A stretch of 64,000 nt of DNA, taken from Candidatus Ornithomonoglobus intestinigallinarum. Its GTDB lineage: Bacteria > Bacillota > Clostridia > UBA1381. The stretch covers positions 1-64,000 of the forward strand of contig DVLU01000104.1 in assembly GCA_018715365.1 (NCBI GenBank), written 5' to 3'. Shown here piece after piece: positions 15,336-23,610 of this stretch (positions are counted from its first letter, which is position 1; every line of letters begins with the position of its first letter). The notes beneath the pieces are model-generated. The model had not been told where the DNA came from. It did not search any database and worked only from the letters and a program-made list of their open reading frames with translations. Both the position numbers and the translations under genes were made by a program.

Positions 15336-17505
15336 GCTTTCCGTTTACCGCCTCGTAAAATTCATTTTCCGGGCTGACCGTTACCTCAAGCTTTTTGTTT
15401 ATTGCCGCTATCGTTTTTTCGGCTATATGCGTAACCGACGCCGGTATATACACTCCCGTGTACGTTTCGCCGCCCGATGCGGATTCTATATAGAACGCCC
15501 CCTGTCGGATCGTTTCAACGCCCTCGGGAATTATTACCGTGCCCGTCTTTTTTGTCGGGACGTACCACAGTTCCTTCATATCCTTTGAATAAAGCACGCC
15601 GTCAGCGCTTGTGTAATTTTCGTTTGTATCACTCACATAAACGTTTTCTATCGAATTATAATGATAAAATGATACTGCAAGATTGTTTGCCATATCGTTT
15701 ATCACGTTTTGCGGCACCTCCTCGCTCACAGCATAGCTGTCCGGAAGATAAACGTCCTTTATTTTCGAATAGCCGAACGCCATTTCGTCCGTCTGCTCCA
15801 CGCCCTCAGGAATACGGTATTCGGCGTCCGCCTTTGCCGGGGGATAAGCGACAATGCGCTTCATATCGGCGCTGCAGAGCACGCCGTCATACGACTTGAA
15901 ATTATCGCCGCCGGCAACAAATTCCGTCACCTTTTTAAAGCTGTCGTAAAAAACGTGACAGCCGTAACCCGTATTTTCCGAAACATTGTAGTCGCCGCCT
16001 ATCGTTTCAAGCGACGAGGGCAGCTGCAGCGACGTATTTGCAAATCCGGCACAGTGATTAAACGCAAAATCGCCTATATGCTCAAGCCCCTCCGGAAGGA
16101 TAAGCTCGTTTTTTATCCTCGACTGATACTGAAACGCCGCAAAGCCGATGCGTTTAAGCGTTGACGGCAGCGAAAGCGACGTGAAACCGCCGTTTCCCGG
16201 CGGCGCGCCGTTTAAACCGAACGCAAAATCACCTATTTCCGCAACGCCCTCGGGAATAACAAGCGCTCCGCAAAGCCCCCTGCAATCGGCAAACGCAAAA
16301 TCGCCTATATACGCAACGCTCGCCGGAAGCGTCAGCTCACCCGTAATTTTGCTTTGATACTGAAACGCCGCGTCACCAATGCTTTCAAGCTCCGGCGGCA
16401 GCAAAAGCGACGTGAAGCCGCCGTTTCCCGGCGGCGTATCGGTCAATCCGAACGCCAAAACGCCTATCTCCTTTACCCTTTCCGGAATAACAAGCGCTCC
16501 GTTAAGCCCTGAGCAGCCGTAAAACATATAATCGGGCACAACGCCGACATTCGCAAGCGTCAGAGTGCCGTCAAGCGACGCGCAGCCCAAAAACGTATAC
16601 AGCCCGCCGAGCGCCTTGACGCCCGAGAGGTCAACGCTCCCCGTCATTTTTTCGCAGCCGTAAAACGCGGCGTTGCCCAAAAGCGTCGTTTCGGACGAAA
16701 CCGGCACGGGCGACGAAATGTTTTTGCAGCCCGCGAACGCGAAATGGTATATTTCCGTTATGCCCTCGGAAAGCGTGACCGACGTTATATCCGTCCTGCC
16801 GCCGAAAATATTGTATTTGTAAAAATCGGCGATGTTTAACTCGCTCGGCATATTGCTTACGGCAGGCGCGTTGTAAACCGCCGTTATCCTCTTTCCCCTG
16901 TAGCTGTTCGGTATAACAACGTCGGTGCCGCTGCCGAGATAGCTGTACAGCGTATGCCCGTCCTCCGACACCTCCCACTCGCCTTCAGCGCCTTCGACTA
17001 TGGTGTAGTCTGTCTTTGTTGTGACGCTTTCGCAGAGAGCGTTCATATCACCGTCCCACAAAAACGCCTTCGCATACGCGCCTTCGACTTCAAGTTTATT
17101 TTCAAGCTCATTTTCAGCCCGGACATCGCTTACGATTTTCGCCTTTAAAAGCGCGCCGCCTTCATCGTAATCGCCCATGACAAGCACGGCGTCCGGCGGA
17201 GCGTTATACACCTCGGCCGTAAAAGTACCGTTAAGATACGAGAAATCGAGCGACGGCTCCGCCCTTTCGGCAAACGCGAAAAGCTCCGCAGCCGTTTCGG
17301 ACCTGTCCATGTCCGTCAGCAAAAGCTCATCGCTGCTTATATACGTTTCCATACCGCTTTCCGGCGGCGTCATACACTCCGTCACGGCGTCATAGGCGCT
17401 TATTGCCGTCGGCAAAAGCGCTATAAGCATCGCCGATAAAACCGCCGCCAGGGCTATATGCTCAGCCGCCGTATTTCTTGCGCATGATCTCCTCGATTTT
17501 ATCAT
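15313..17505 (-). CDS. BspA-type leucine-rich repeat secreted protein
   Basis: From the chosen start (ATG at 17505 behind AAGGGG) the protein has 730 residues: a signal peptide (about 1-38 ending in AISA), an N-terminal beta region, then LRR_5/BspA repeats of the form xxIPEGVxxIGxxAFxxC. Two neighbouring blocks of about 70 residues are near copies (each with PPGNGGFTSL and AAFQYQS). Such proteins are surface or secreted binding proteins. No SLH, LPXTG or other anchor is visible. The track start (17643) would extend it far into dnaD without a ribosome site. The gene overlaps the end of dnaD by 44 nt in another frame. Confidence 0.82.
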   Translation of the reverse strand: MIKSRRSCARNTAAEHIALAAVLSAMLIALLPTAISAYDAVTECMTPPESGMETYISSDELLLTDMDRSETAAELFAFAERAEPSLDFSYLNGTFTAEVYNAPPDAVLVMGDYDEGGALLKAKIVSDVRAENELENKLEVEGAYAKAFLWDGDMNALCESVTTKTDYTIVEGAEGEWEVSEDGHTLYSYLGSGTDVVIPNSYRGKRITAVYNAPAVSNMPSELNIADFYKYNIFGGRTDITSVTLSEGITEIYHFAFAGCKNISSPVPVSSETTLLGNAAFYGCEKMTGSVDLSGVKALGGLYTFLGCASLDGTLTLANVGVVPDYMFYGCSGLNGALVIPERVKEIGVLAFGLTDTPPGNGGFTSLLLPPELESIGDAAFQYQSKITGELTLPASVAYIGDFAFADCRGLCGALVIPEGVAEIGDFAFGLNGAPPGNGGFTSLSLPSTLKRIGFAAFQYQSRIKNELILPEGLEHIGDFAFNHCAGFANTSLQLPSSLETIGGDYNVSENTGYGCHVFYDSFKKVTEFVAGGDNFKSYDGVLCSADMKRIVAYPPAKADAEYRIPEGVEQTDEMAFGYSKIKDVYLPDSYAVSEEVPQNVINDMANNLAVSFYHYNSIENVYVSDTNENYTSADGVLYSKDMKELWYVPTKKTGTVIIPEGVETIRQGAFYIESASGGETYTGVYIPASVTHIAEKTIAAINKKLEVTVSPENEFYEAVNGKLVPKAGI

Positions 17506-18472
17506 AATTAAGCCCCTTTTCCCCCCTGCGGGTTTCGCTTTCCTCCGTTTCTTCGCCGGAATACGTTCCCGCCTTATGCGCCGCATGCTCCTTTTCGGCA
17601 TCGGGCACAGTGAAAATATCCTTTTTGAACCAATTTTCCACAATGGAATTCATATACGGGAACGACAGCTTCCCCGTATTTATAATACAATATTCATACG
17701 CAAGCGCTATCATATCCCCGCTCATGCCGTAGCTGTCGCGCCACGTTTTAAGATACGTTTCCTCCGTTTTCGAAAACGGTCTGTCTATGCCGAAAAGGCG
17801 GCGCATATTGCCCGAAAAGCTGTTCTTTTCCTGCATTTCGTTCATATATTTTTCGGCGGCGTCTATGGTTGTTACGCCGTTTTCGTGCCAGCCTATCGCA
17901 ACCTTTTCGATATATTTCATGCTGCGCTTGTCCTTTGACACGCAGTATTCGAGTATCATAAGTATAACCTCGGGCGAAAAGCCGAGCCCGTCGTAAAACC
18001 AGTAAAGCGTTTCTATATCGCTGTCGCTCAGCGTTCTGCCGAGCGTCTGCTGCGCAAGCTGGCACAGCTCCGCAAGCGTCCTGTTCCCCTCTATAATGCT
18101 CTTTATGCTTTCCGCGCTCTTTTTTTCGCGCTCTCCGCCGGCCGCTTCTTCCTCCGCATCGGCGGCCGCGCTCTCCTCTGCCCGCTCCGTCAAATCCGGC
18201 ATATCCGCCGGCGCGGCGCCGAATATAACAAAGCCGTCGGTCCGCCTTAAGCAGCCGCGCTCCTCCAAAGCGTCAAACGCCTTGACAACGTCGCTTTCAA
18301 GCAGATCGAGCGCTTCGGCAATTTCAAGATCGCTCATGTTTTTCCCTCTCGACGCAAGATTAAGCGCAAAAAGATATACCTTAACAAACGTCCCGTTAAG
18401 CTTCGGCATAACACGCTCTATAAAATCGGACGGAACGCCGACGGTGTTAAAGCCGCAAATATATTCTGCCAT
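17462..18472 (-). CDS. dnaD: DnaD domain primosome protein
   Basis: 336 residues from the ATG at 18472 (GGGAG 8 nt upstream; a GTG at 18481 is the alternative). The N-terminal winged-helix part (about 8-85) is followed by an acidic linker and two copies of the DnaD C-terminal helical domain (about 130-210 and 220-290; second copy with YLKTWRDSYGMS and YMNSIVENWFKKDIF). In Bacillota such proteins help load the replicative helicase during restart and initiation. A dnaC-type helicase loader often follows; here an LRR surface-protein gene overlaps its end instead. Confidence 0.85.
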   Translation of the reverse strand: MAEYICGFNTVGVPSDFIERVMPKLNGTFVKVYLFALNLASRGKNMSDLEIAEALDLLESDVVKAFDALEERGCLRRTDGFVIFGAAPADMPDLTERAEESAAADAEEEAAGGEREKKSAESIKSIIEGNRTLAELCQLAQQTLGRTLSDSDIETLYWFYDGLGFSPEVILMILEYCVSKDKRSMKYIEKVAIGWHENGVTTIDAAEKYMNEMQEKNSFSGNMRRLFGIDRPFSKTEETYLKTWRDSYGMSGDMIALAYEYCIINTGKLSFPYMNSIVENWFKKDIFTVPDAEKEHAAHKAGTYSGEETEESETRRGEKGLNYDKIEEIMRKKYGG

Positions 18473-18490
18473 TTTTATCACTCCCTGCCG

Positions 18491-19318
18491 CTATTTAGCA
18501 ACCGGTATCGTGCAGTCAAGCTCATGATACCTGTAGCCTTCAAGCGTAAAATCGTTCCTGTCAAACTCATAAAAATCGTTTCTCGGCGTTATTTTAAGCT
18601 CCGGCGCCGGATACGGTTCGTTCTGTATTATTTTTTCGACAATCGGTATGTGCCTGTCGTATATATGCGCGTCGGCAATGACGTGCACAAGCTCACCCGC
18701 TTCAAAGCCGCTGACCGCCGCAAACATATGGAGCAGCGCCGCATACTGGCATACGTTCCAGTTGTTTGCCGTTAGCATATCCTGCGAGCGCTGGTTAAGC
18801 ACCGCGTTTAATTTATTTCCCGTAACGTTAAACGTCATGCTGTATGCGCACGGATAGAGATTCATCTCATGCAGGTCGGCATGTACGTATATGTTCGACA
18901 TTATGCGCCTTGATGCGCTGTTGTGCTTTAAATCATACAGTATCCTGTCCACCTGGTCAAATTCGCCCTCGGGATACTTATGCTTAACTCCGAGCTGATA
19001 GCCGTAGGCCTTGCCTATTGAGCCGTTTTCATCAGCCCACTGATCCCATATATGGCTGTGGAGGTCGCGGACGTTGTTGGATTTTTTCTGCCAGATCCAA
19101 AGTATCTCGTCTATTGCCGACTTGAGATACGTGCGGCGTATCGTCAGAATCGGAAATTCCTTTGACAGGTCATAGCGGTTTACTATTCCGAATTTTTTCA
19201 CCGTATGCGCCGGGGCGCCGTCCTCCCACCTCGGGCGCACGTCAAGCGCTTCGTCGGAAAAACCGTTTTCTATAATATCCCTGCAGTTTTGAATAAATAT
19301 TTTATCGGCGATGCTCAT
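18491..19318 (-). CDS. thyA: Thymidylate synthase
   Basis: 275 residues, normal for ThyA, which converts dUMP to dTMP with methylenetetrahydrofolate. The adjacent arginines (SRRIMSN), the nucleophile cysteine (LYPCAYSMTF), QRSQDM, the NNWNV asparagine and DAHIYDRH are all in the expected order. The residue after the catalytic Cys is Ala instead of the more common His, marking a divergent clade. Its start lies 6 nt after the ABC-F stop. Confidence 0.93.
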   Translation of the reverse strand: MSIADKIFIQNCRDIIENGFSDEALDVRPRWEDGAPAHTVKKFGIVNRYDLSKEFPILTIRRTYLKSAIDEILWIWQKKSNNVRDLHSHIWDQWADENGSIGKAYGYQLGVKHKYPEGEFDQVDRILYDLKHNSASRRIMSNIYVHADLHEMNLYPCAYSMTFNVTGNKLNAVLNQRSQDMLTANNWNVCQYAALLHMFAAVSGFEAGELVHVIADAHIYDRHIPIVEKIIQNEPYPAPELKITPRNDFYEFDRNDFTLEGYRYHELDCTIPVAK

Positions 19319-19324
19319 ACCGTA

Positions 19325-20938
19325 TCAGACCTTTCCTTCCTTTTTCATTTCGAGATACTCGTCATACGTGCACATCCTGTCTATAACGCGCCCGTCCTCT
19401 TTTATATCGAGTATCCTGTTTGCGATGGTGTTCATAAACTCATGGTCGTGCGACGCAAAGATGACGTTTCCCTTAAACGCCTTAAGCCCGTCGTTTACCG
19501 CCGTTATGCTCTCGAGGTCGAGATGGTTCGTGGGCTGGTCGAGAATCAGCACGTTCGAGCCGAAAAGCATCATGCGCGCAAGCATACAGCGCACCTTTTC
19601 GCCGCCCGACAAAACCCTGACCTCCTTAAACACATCATCGCCCGAAAAAAGCATCCTGCCCAAAAAGCCGCGTATATAAGTATCGTTCTGCGTTTCAAAC
19701 CCCGGCGCGGAAAACTGCCTGAGCCAATCCATCAGGTTCAGCGTGCAGCCGTCGAAATATTTCGAATTATCCTTCGGAAAATAGCTGCGCGACGTTGAAA
19801 CGCCCCACTTAAGCGTTCCCTCGTCCGGCTCCGTTTCCTCGGCAAGCAGCTTCATAAATTCCGTTACCGCTATTTCGCTGTCGCCTATCACCGCGATTTT
19901 ATCGCCGTGATTCATCGTAAACGTGAGGTTGTCTATCACCTTTTCGCCGTTTAAGCTTTTTGACATGCCGTCTATCATAAGCAGGTCGCGCCCCGCCTCC
20001 CTGTCCATATCGAAGCCGACAAACGGATAACGCCTCGATGACGCCGGCATTTCCTCAACCGTAAGCTTATCGAGCATCTTTTTGCGGCTCGTTGCCTGCT
20101 TCGACTTCGACTTGTTTGCGCTGAAGCGCTGTATAAACGTCTGCAGCTCCTTTATTTTTTCCTCTGTTTTCTTGTTCTGCTGCTTTATCATGCGTTCTAT
20201 AAGACGGCTCGATTCGTACCAGAACTCATAGTTTCCCACATACATCTTTATCTTTGTGTAATCTATATCCACTATATGCGTGCAGACAACGTTCAGAAAA
20301 TATCTGTCGTGCGAAACAACAATAACCGTCCCCTCGTAATCGAGCAGGAAATCCTCGAGCCAGTCTATCGCGTCAATATCGAGATGGTTTGTCGGCTCGT
20401 CGAGAAGGATTATGTCGGGATTGCCGAAAAGCGCCTGCGCAAGCAGTATTTTCACCTTTTCGCCCGCGCCTATTTCCGACATCGTCATATATAAAATGCT
20501 CTCGTCAAGCCCGAGCCCCTGGATGAGCTTCGAAGCGTCCGATTCCGCCTCCCAGCCGTCAAGCTCCGCAAATTCGGCTTCAAGCTCCGCCGCCTTCATG
20601 CCGTCCTCGTCGGAAAAATCCTCTTTCTCGTAAAGCGCGTCCTTTTCCTTCATTATGTCGTAAAGCTTTTTGTTGCCCATGATTATGGTATCGAGCACGC
20701 TGTACCGGTCATACGCAAAATGATCCTGCTTTAATACCGACATCCGGCAGCCGGGATCGATCGAAACGTCGCCCGTCGTCGTTTCAAGCTCGCCCGACAG
20801 CAGCTTTAAAAACGTCGATTTTCCCGCGCCGTTTGCGCCTATAACGCCGTAGCAGTTGCCGGGCGTAAATTTTAAATTAACGTCGGAAAACAGCTTCTGT
20901 CCTCCGAAATTCAGACTTACGTTTGTTACGGTTATCAT
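19325..20938 (-). CDS. ABC-F family ATPase (YbiT/YkpA-like)
   Basis: 537 residues from the ATG at 20938 (AAAGGAA upstream); the track's 21-residue extension has no ribosome site. Two ABC domains are joined by a charged linker (about 245-300). Domain 1 has Walker A GANGAGKST, signature-like IGAGEKVK and LLDEPTNHLD. Domain 2 lacks a normal Walker A (GDSEIAVTE where GxxGxGKST is expected) and has LDQPTNHLD with Gln for the catalytic Glu, though its LSGGEKVR signature is intact. No membrane segments, as expected for soluble, ribosome-acting ABC-F proteins. Translation factor versus antibiotic resistance cannot be decided. A structured leader precedes it. Confidence 0.88.
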   Translation of the reverse strand: MITVTNVSLNFGGQKLFSDVNLKFTPGNCYGVIGANGAGKSTFLKLLSGELETTTGDVSIDPGCRMSVLKQDHFAYDRYSVLDTIIMGNKKLYDIMKEKDALYEKEDFSDEDGMKAAELEAEFAELDGWEAESDASKLIQGLGLDESILYMTMSEIGAGEKVKILLAQALFGNPDIILLDEPTNHLDIDAIDWLEDFLLDYEGTVIVVSHDRYFLNVVCTHIVDIDYTKIKMYVGNYEFWYESSRLIERMIKQQNKKTEEKIKELQTFIQRFSANKSKSKQATSRKKMLDKLTVEEMPASSRRYPFVGFDMDREAGRDLLMIDGMSKSLNGEKVIDNLTFTMNHGDKIAVIGDSEIAVTEFMKLLAEETEPDEGTLKWGVSTSRSYFPKDNSKYFDGCTLNLMDWLRQFSAPGFETQNDTYIRGFLGRMLFSGDDVFKEVRVLSGGEKVRCMLARMMLFGSNVLILDQPTNHLDLESITAVNDGLKAFKGNVIFASHDHEFMNTIANRILDIKEDGRVIDRMCTYDEYLEMKKEGKV

Positions 20939-20963
20939 ATCGAATAAATTCCTTTCGCATAAA

Positions 20964-21048
20964 CGCGCTTTTTGCGCGCCGTTATTGACTTTTAAATTCA
21001 TATGCTGTATAATAACAGCATAGCGGCGGCTGTGCCGTATACGCCGCC
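20964..21048 (-). promoter_or_regulatory. Structured 5' leader of the ABC-F gene
   Basis: The predicted leader of about 110 nt folds into three hairpins: GGCGGC/GCCGCC (21025-21048), ATGCTGT/ACAGCAT (21002-21021) and CGCGC-A5-GCGCG followed by TTT (20964-20978). A 22-codon ORF begins almost at the transcription start (ATGGCGGCG) without a ribosome site. ABC-F resistance genes are often controlled by such leaders; this is a suggestion only. Confidence 0.4.
20985..21013 (+). promoter_or_regulatory. Promoter of nfo
   Basis: TTGACT, 17 nt, TATAAT on the plus strand, with transcription expected near 21020, about 110 nt before the nfo start codon. Confidence 0.72.
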
Positions 21049-21054
21049 ATTTTA

Positions 21055-21083
21055 ATTATACTATAACAGCCCGCGAAAATCAA
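21055..21083 (-). promoter_or_regulatory. Promoter of the ABC-F / thyA / dnaD operon
   Basis: TTGATT, 17 nt, TATAAT on the minus strand, with transcription expected near 21048. It faces the nfo promoter, so the two 5' ends overlap by about 30 nt. Confidence 0.72.
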
Positions 21084-21128
21084 GCAGTTTTTAATATTTG
21101 CCGCGGCTTTAAATTAAGGAGGTACATC

Positions 21129-21959
21129 ATGAATATAGGCTCGCATCTTTCGGCATCGAAGGGCTATCTGCACATGGCAAAGGAGGCCGTTTCGATAGGC
21201 GCGAACACGTTTCAGTTTTTTACGCGCAACCCGCGCGGCGGCAGCGCAAAAAAAATAGACGAAAACGATATACAAAAATTTCTCGAATATACATCGGAGC
21301 ACGGCTTTGCGCCGATACTCGCCCACGCGCCGTATACGCTGAACGCCTGCTCGGCCGATGAAAAAGTACGCGATTTTGCGTTTACGGCAATGTCCGACGA
21401 TCTTCTCCGCATGGAATACACGCCCAATCAAATGTACAATTTCCATCCGGGCAGCCATGTCGGCCAGGGCGCCGAAAAAGGCATCGAGCTTATAGCCGGC
21501 CTTTTAAACCGCGTGTTGACGCCGCAGATGACAACGACCGTCCTGCTCGAAACAATGGCGGGGAAAGGCTCGGAAATAGGGCGTTCGTTTGAGGAGCTTC
21601 GCGAAATCATAGACAAAACGGAGCTTTCCGACAAGCTCGGCGTATGCCTCGATACGTGCCACGTATACGACGCGGGCTACGATATAGTAAACGACCTCGA
21701 CGGCGTGCTCGAAAAATTCGACAAGGTTTTGGGGCTTGGCCGCCTTAAGGCAATACATTTAAACGATACAAAAAACCCGTTTGAATCGCATAAGGACAGG
21801 CACGAAAAAATAGGCGAGGGCCATCTCGGGCTCGACGCCGTAACGCGCATAATAAACCACCCGGCGCTTAAGGACCTGCCGTTCTTCCTCGAAACGCCAA
21901 ACGACGTTGACGGCTACGCAAGGGAAATAGCGCTTTTAAAAAGCCTGCGCGAAAAATAA
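21129..21959 (+). CDS. nfo: Endonuclease IV (AP endonuclease)
   Basis: 276 residues, normal length. Metal-binding motifs of the TIM-barrel family are in order: [68 protein letters not shown] and FLETPND. The enzyme cuts at abasic sites in base-excision repair with three zinc ions. TAAGGAGG lies 6 nt before the ATG. It is transcribed alone, divergently from the ABC-F operon. Confidence 0.97.
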   Translation: MNIGSHLSASKGYLHMAKEAVSIGANTFQFFTRNPRGGSAKKIDENDIQKFLEYTSEHGFAPILAHAPYTLNACSADEKVRDFAFTAMSDDLLRMEYTPNQMYNFHPGSHVGQGAEKGIELIAGLLNRVLTPQMTTTVLLETMAGKGSEIGRSFEELREIIDKTELSDKLGVCLDTCHVYDAGYDIVNDLDGVLEKFDKVLGLGRLKAIHLNDTKNPFESHKDRHEKIGEGHLGLDAVTRIINHPALKDLPFFLETPNDVDGYAREIALLKSLREK

Positions 21960-21981
21960 TGAAAAAAATTTAAAAAAACTA

Positions 21982-22010
21982 TTGACAAACACGGGCGCAT
22001 CGTGTATTAT
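21982..22010 (+). promoter_or_regulatory. Promoter of the trpB2 leader
   Basis: TTGACA, 17 nt, TATTAT. Transcription is predicted at about 22016-22018, so the RNA begins with the first NAG triplet. Confidence 0.8.
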
Positions 22011-22016
22011 AATAGT

Positions 22017-22078
22017 CAGATGAGAACAGTTGAGCGCCCAAGGGGCATAATAGTTGAGCAGAGATAAGATGAGAATAG
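22017..22078 (+). promoter_or_regulatory. Ten-triplet NAG array: candidate TRAP binding site
   Basis: Ten NAG triplets lie in two blocks at exact 5-nt periodicity: CAG, GAG, CAG, GAG at 22017-22034 and TAG, GAG, GAG, AAG, GAG, TAG at 22051-22078, all with 2-nt spacers. The blocks are split by a small GCCC-AAG-GGGC hairpin. This is the binding pattern of tryptophan-loaded TRAP (MtrB), known from the Bacillus trp leader (eleven triplets, mostly GAG/UAG). An antiterminator can form between GCAGAG (22058-22063, inside the array) and CTCTGC (22109-22114, in the terminator), with GAATA/TATTC adding pairs. Bound TRAP would block it and favour termination. An mtrB gene is not in the window. Confidence 0.68.
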
Positions 22079-22106
22079 TTTAATATGATTTTATTTATGA
22101 TTATTC

Positions 22107-22145
22107 CGCTCTGCCGATGTATATTTTTGGCAGAGCGTTTTTATT
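22107..22145 (+). terminator. Leader (attenuator) terminator of trpB2
   Basis: A 9-bp stem CGCTCTGCC / GGCAGAGCG with a 13-nt loop and a T-rich tail (TTTTTATTT), 55 nt before the trpB2 start codon. A terminator between promoter and gene indicates attenuation. Confidence 0.85.
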
Positions 22146-22200
22146 TCTCTTTTGCGTTTCTCATCGGGCAAAAAATTTCATGAAAGGACAGTGACCCGAA

Positions 22201-23571
22201 ATGGCAAAAATCCCCTACAAAATTTACCTGAGCGAAAGTGAGATGCCAACGCAATGGCACAACGTGAGAGCGGTCATGAAGGAGCTTCCCGACCCGTTCA
22301 TAAACCCCGCAACGGGCAAGCCGTGCACGTTTGACGACCTTCGGCCCGTATTCTGCGACGATTTAATCGAGCAGGAGCTGAACACAAAAGATTTATACAT
22401 AGACATCCCGGGCGAAATAATGGATTTCTATAAAATGTACCGCCCGTCGCCGCTTGTAAGAGCGTACAACCTCGAAAAGGCGCTCGATACCCCGGCAAAG
22501 ATATACTACAAATTCGAAGGAAACAACACCTCCGGCTCGCACAAATTAAATTCTGCCGCCGCACAGGTATACTACGCAAAAAAGCAGGGGCTTACGCACC
22601 TGACAACCGAAACGGGAGCCGGGCAGTGGGGCACGGCTTTGTCGATGGCATGCGCGTTCTACGGCATCGACCTTAAGGTATACATGGTAAAGGTATCGGC
22701 GGAGCAGAAGCCGCACCGCAAAAACGTTATAAGGACCTACGGCGGTGAGGTTATCCCGTCGCCGTCGGATACAACGGAGGTCGGCAGAAAAATACTTGCC
22801 GAAAATCCCGGAACGGGCGGCTCGCTCGGCTGCGCAATATCCGAAGCAATGGAAACGGCAATAAAAACGGACAACTGCCGCTACGTTCTGGGAAGCGTGT
22901 TAAACCACGTGCTTGTGCACCAGACAATAATCGGCCAGGAAACGTATGCCGCATGCAAAAAATACGATATCCGGCCCGATATAATAATCGGCTGCGCCGG
23001 AGGCGGCTCAAATCTCGGCGGACTTATATCGCCGTTTATGGAGGACAGGATCCTCGGCAAAACAAACACGCAGTTTGTTGCGGTTGAGCCTGCGTCATGC
23101 CCGTCGCTGACGCGCGGACGCTACGCGTTCGACTTCGGCGACACCGGCAAAACAACGCCTCTGATGAGGATGTATACGCTCGGCAGCGGCTTTATGCCGT
23201 CGCCAAACCACGCCGGCGGCCTGAGATACCACGGAATGTCGCCGATACTTTCAAAGCTGTATCACGACGGCTACATGAGCGCTGTTTCCTACGAGCAGAC
23301 AAAGGTGTTCGACGCGGCCGTGCAGTTTGCAAAGGTTGAGGGAACGCTCCCCGCGCCCGAATCATCGCACGCCATAAGAGCGGCAATAGACGAAGCGCTT
23401 CGCTGCAGGGAAACGGGCGAGGAAAAGACGATACTGTTCGGGCTTACCGGCACGGGATATTTTGATATGACGGCATACGCCGCGTATCTTGACGGCAATA
23501 TGACCGATTATATCCCAACGGACGAGGACCTTGAAAAAGGCTTCGCCACACTGCCAAAAATTGATTTTTAA
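22201..23571 (+). CDS. trpB2: Tryptophan synthase beta chain, TrpB2 type
   Basis: 456 residues, longer than ordinary TrpB (about 400) and matching the TrpB2 subfamily. The PLP lysine is in SGSHKLNSA, the catalytic glutamate in ETGAGQWG, and the phosphate loop is GCAGGGSNLGG. It condenses indole with serine to tryptophan; TrpB2 enzymes often work without a TrpA partner and can scavenge indole. No other trp gene is adjacent. AAAGGA precedes the ATG at a rather long distance (about 12 nt). Upstream lies an attenuator with a TRAP-like triplet array, consistent with control by tryptophan. Confidence 0.92.
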   Translation: MAKIPYKIYLSESEMPTQWHNVRAVMKELPDPFINPATGKPCTFDDLRPVFCDDLIEQELNTKDLYIDIPGEIMDFYKMYRPSPLVRAYNLEKALDTPAKIYYKFEGNNTSGSHKLNSAAAQVYYAKKQGLTHLTTETGAGQWGTALSMACAFYGIDLKVYMVKVSAEQKPHRKNVIRTYGGEVIPSPSDTTEVGRKILAENPGTGGSLGCAISEAMETAIKTDNCRYVLGSVLNHVLVHQTIIGQETYAACKKYDIRPDIIIGCAGGGSNLGGLISPFMEDRILGKTNTQFVAVEPASCPSLTRGRYAFDFGDTGKTTPLMRMYTLGSGFMPSPNHAGGLRYHGMSPILSKLYHDGYMSAVSYEQTKVFDAAVQFAKVEGTLPAPESSHAIRAAIDEALRCRETGEEKTILFGLTGTGYFDMTAYAAYLDGNMTDYIPTDEDLEKGFATLPKIDF

Positions 23572-23578
23572 TATTTTA

Positions 23579-23600
23579 AAAGGGGGCTTGCGCCCCCTTT
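23579..23600. terminator. Bidirectional terminator between trpB2 and the CBM/ABC cluster
   Basis: Perfect 9-bp stem AAAGGGGGC-TTGC-GCCCCCTTT, with T-rich sequence beyond it on both strands. It can end trpB2 and the convergent minus-strand cluster. Confidence 0.8.
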
Positions 23601-23610
23601 TAAATCTCCG

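Noticed and set aside
20939-21001. 21-residue N-terminal extension of the ABC-F protein
   Set aside because: No ribosome site before the upstream ATG, while AAAGGAA precedes the internal ATG that opens the conserved domain.
22017-22145. T-box or classical riboswitch upstream of trpB2
   Set aside because: No T-box sequence, no specifier loop and no known aptamer core; the NAG periodicity explains the leader better. The direct repeats GATGAGAAnAGTT could also be DNA operator sites, which I consider less likely because they lie after the transcription start.
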